Part shown: positions 63,121 to 64,000 of the stretch, piece after piece | Numbering within the stretch: the first letter of the stretch is position 1 | Layout: each line of letters opens with the position of its first letter | Origin: Eleginops maclovinus | Taxonomy: Eukaryota > Chordata > Actinopteri > Perciformes > Eleginopidae | Reading direction: 5' to 3' | Assembly (NCBI RefSeq): GCF_036324505.1 | Contig: NC_086355.1 | Location: 25,106,518-25,170,517, forward strand | DNA: 64,000 nt | Translations under genes and position numbers: made by a program | Notes under the pieces: generated by a model | Database searches by the model: none | Told to the model about the DNA's origin: nothing | Seen by the model: only the letters and a program-made list of their open reading frames with translations

Positions 63121-63479
63121 GTGTGTAAATGAACCCTTTTAGTCCAAACCTTGTTGTACTGAACTGTAACAGTTGCAGTTTGCCTGATTTGGTCTTGAGT
63201 TTCTTGTTTGTTTACCTAGAGAATCAGAAGTTCCTAACATGAATTGTATGGGTTTGAGACTTGGTCTTGTTTCAGCCTTTAACACTGGTCTCACCACCCA
63301 TGCAGCAGACAGATTCCCATAGAGACACACAATTATATGATACCAAATGCAATGCTCTTCACCTACATTACAAGAGATGGTAAAGGTTTCAGTCTCTTTG
63401 CAATGTTATCATCATCATAGGAGATGTTTGCTGCAGATACATACTGGCTTCTTGCATATGACATTTAAAAAATCAGGCA

Positions 63480-63760
63480 CATCCCAGCTTGAAACAATGC
63501 AGAAAAACTGGTCCATGCATTTAGGAGTTTAAACTCTGTTTCATCAGGCTGTCCCAAAACAGCTGTAAAGACTCTCCAGTTGATATGTTGTCCAGAACTA
63601 GGGAGAAGATCATGAGAATACAGTTTCTACTTATTCTCCTACAAAGCACTTGATGGTCAGGCACCATATTGTCTAAAAGAGCTCATTGTACCGTGTTTTC
63701 TTATCAGGTCAATTGTTTACCAGGATGCAGGTTGGGGAGCCACCAAAACATTAGCCTGCT
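63480..63760 (+). mobile_element. LINE ORF2 C-terminal fragment
   Basis: One frame reads SYKALDGQAPYCLKELIVPC, then RSIVYQDAGW (63634-63738). It resembles the region near the C-terminus of fish non-LTR ORF2 proteins (usual form YKALNGLAP.YL.DLL.P....R.LRS). The flanks are degraded. Confidence 0.5.
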
Positions 63761-63899
63761 TAAAATGATTGCTGCATTGATACACTTTAATGTTTTTTGT
63801 AAAGGTGGGGTTTATTTAGAATACTTTATATGCAAATGTTGAGCTTAAACGACAATAGTATATAGTAATGTATGGGTCGATTTGTATTTTCTACTAACC

Positions 63900-64000
63900 C
63901 AAATCCGCAAAGTAAATAGTAACTTAATCTAAAATAAATGTAGTGGAGTAAAAGTACCATAATGTGAAAATACTCAAAGCAAAGTACCTGGAATGTTTCC
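63900..64000. mobile_element. Partial CAGTG-ended MITE running off the window
   Basis: TAAATGTAGTGGAGTAAAAG, then TACCATAATGTGAAAATACTC and CAAAGTACCTGGAATG, relate to 51823-52342. The right end lies outside the window. Confidence 0.5.

Overview
The window looks like non-coding DNA from a ray-finned (teleost) fish. It is AT-rich, has long (CA)n and (GATG)n microsatellites, and holds teleost-type DNA transposons (hAT, PIF/Harbinger, Tc1, pogo-like, TTAA-flanked MITEs) and non-LTR retrotransposon scraps. Genes are interrupted by introns with GT-AG junctions. No bacterial genes, operons or CRISPR arrays are present. Only weak candidates for host exons were found: 38342-38396 on the plus strand, 54265-54321 on the minus strand, and perhaps 49598-49677. 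No rRNA or tRNA gene was recognised.

The centrepiece is a nest of transposons at 18857-31013, readable because almost every layer keeps its target-site duplication (TSD). A TTAA-flanked MITE of about 0.8 kb, with close copies at 1957-2760 and 59322-60120, was split by a BED-type hAT remnant (19016-19934, TSD AAGTGCTG), a PIF/Harbinger element (19956-29830, TSD TTT), a GC-rich hAT MITE (30487-30704, TSD TAGCAGAC) and a fold-back rearrangement. The Harbinger element (about 3.4 kb of its own sequence) carries a broken transposase and a convergent MADF-domain gene. It was itself hit by a pogo-like transposon inside its left terminal repeat (19967-23061), a deleted hAT (24907-26995, TSD GTTGGAAG) and a THAP-exon element (28186-29468, TSD CTCGGGAC). 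The pogo-like element has a complete two-exon, 596-codon transposase with a DD35D triad and a C-terminal PHD-type finger. It is the only apparently intact protein gene in the window.

Left flank (1-18856): one TTAA MITE copy, two arrays of a 57-bp minisatellite (3493-4306, 7684-7971), palindromic TA-flanked MITEs, a hAT MITE (11578-12392), a long-TIR MITE (14158-14574) and microsatellites, separated by unremarkable sequence. Right flank (31014-64000): a hAT with a decayed transposase inside a short Tc1-type element (32889-35867); a TTAA-flanked element expanded by about 24 copies of the 57-bp minisatellite (38607-40326); LINE fragments; a possible LTR fragment; two different Tc1 pseudogenes; and a decayed CACTA/EnSpm-like transposase (56121-58361).

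Most apparent long ORFs here are artefacts of repeats whose period is compatible with open frames on both strands. Family assignments rest on recognised protein motifs, terminal repeats and TSDs read by eye. No database search was run.
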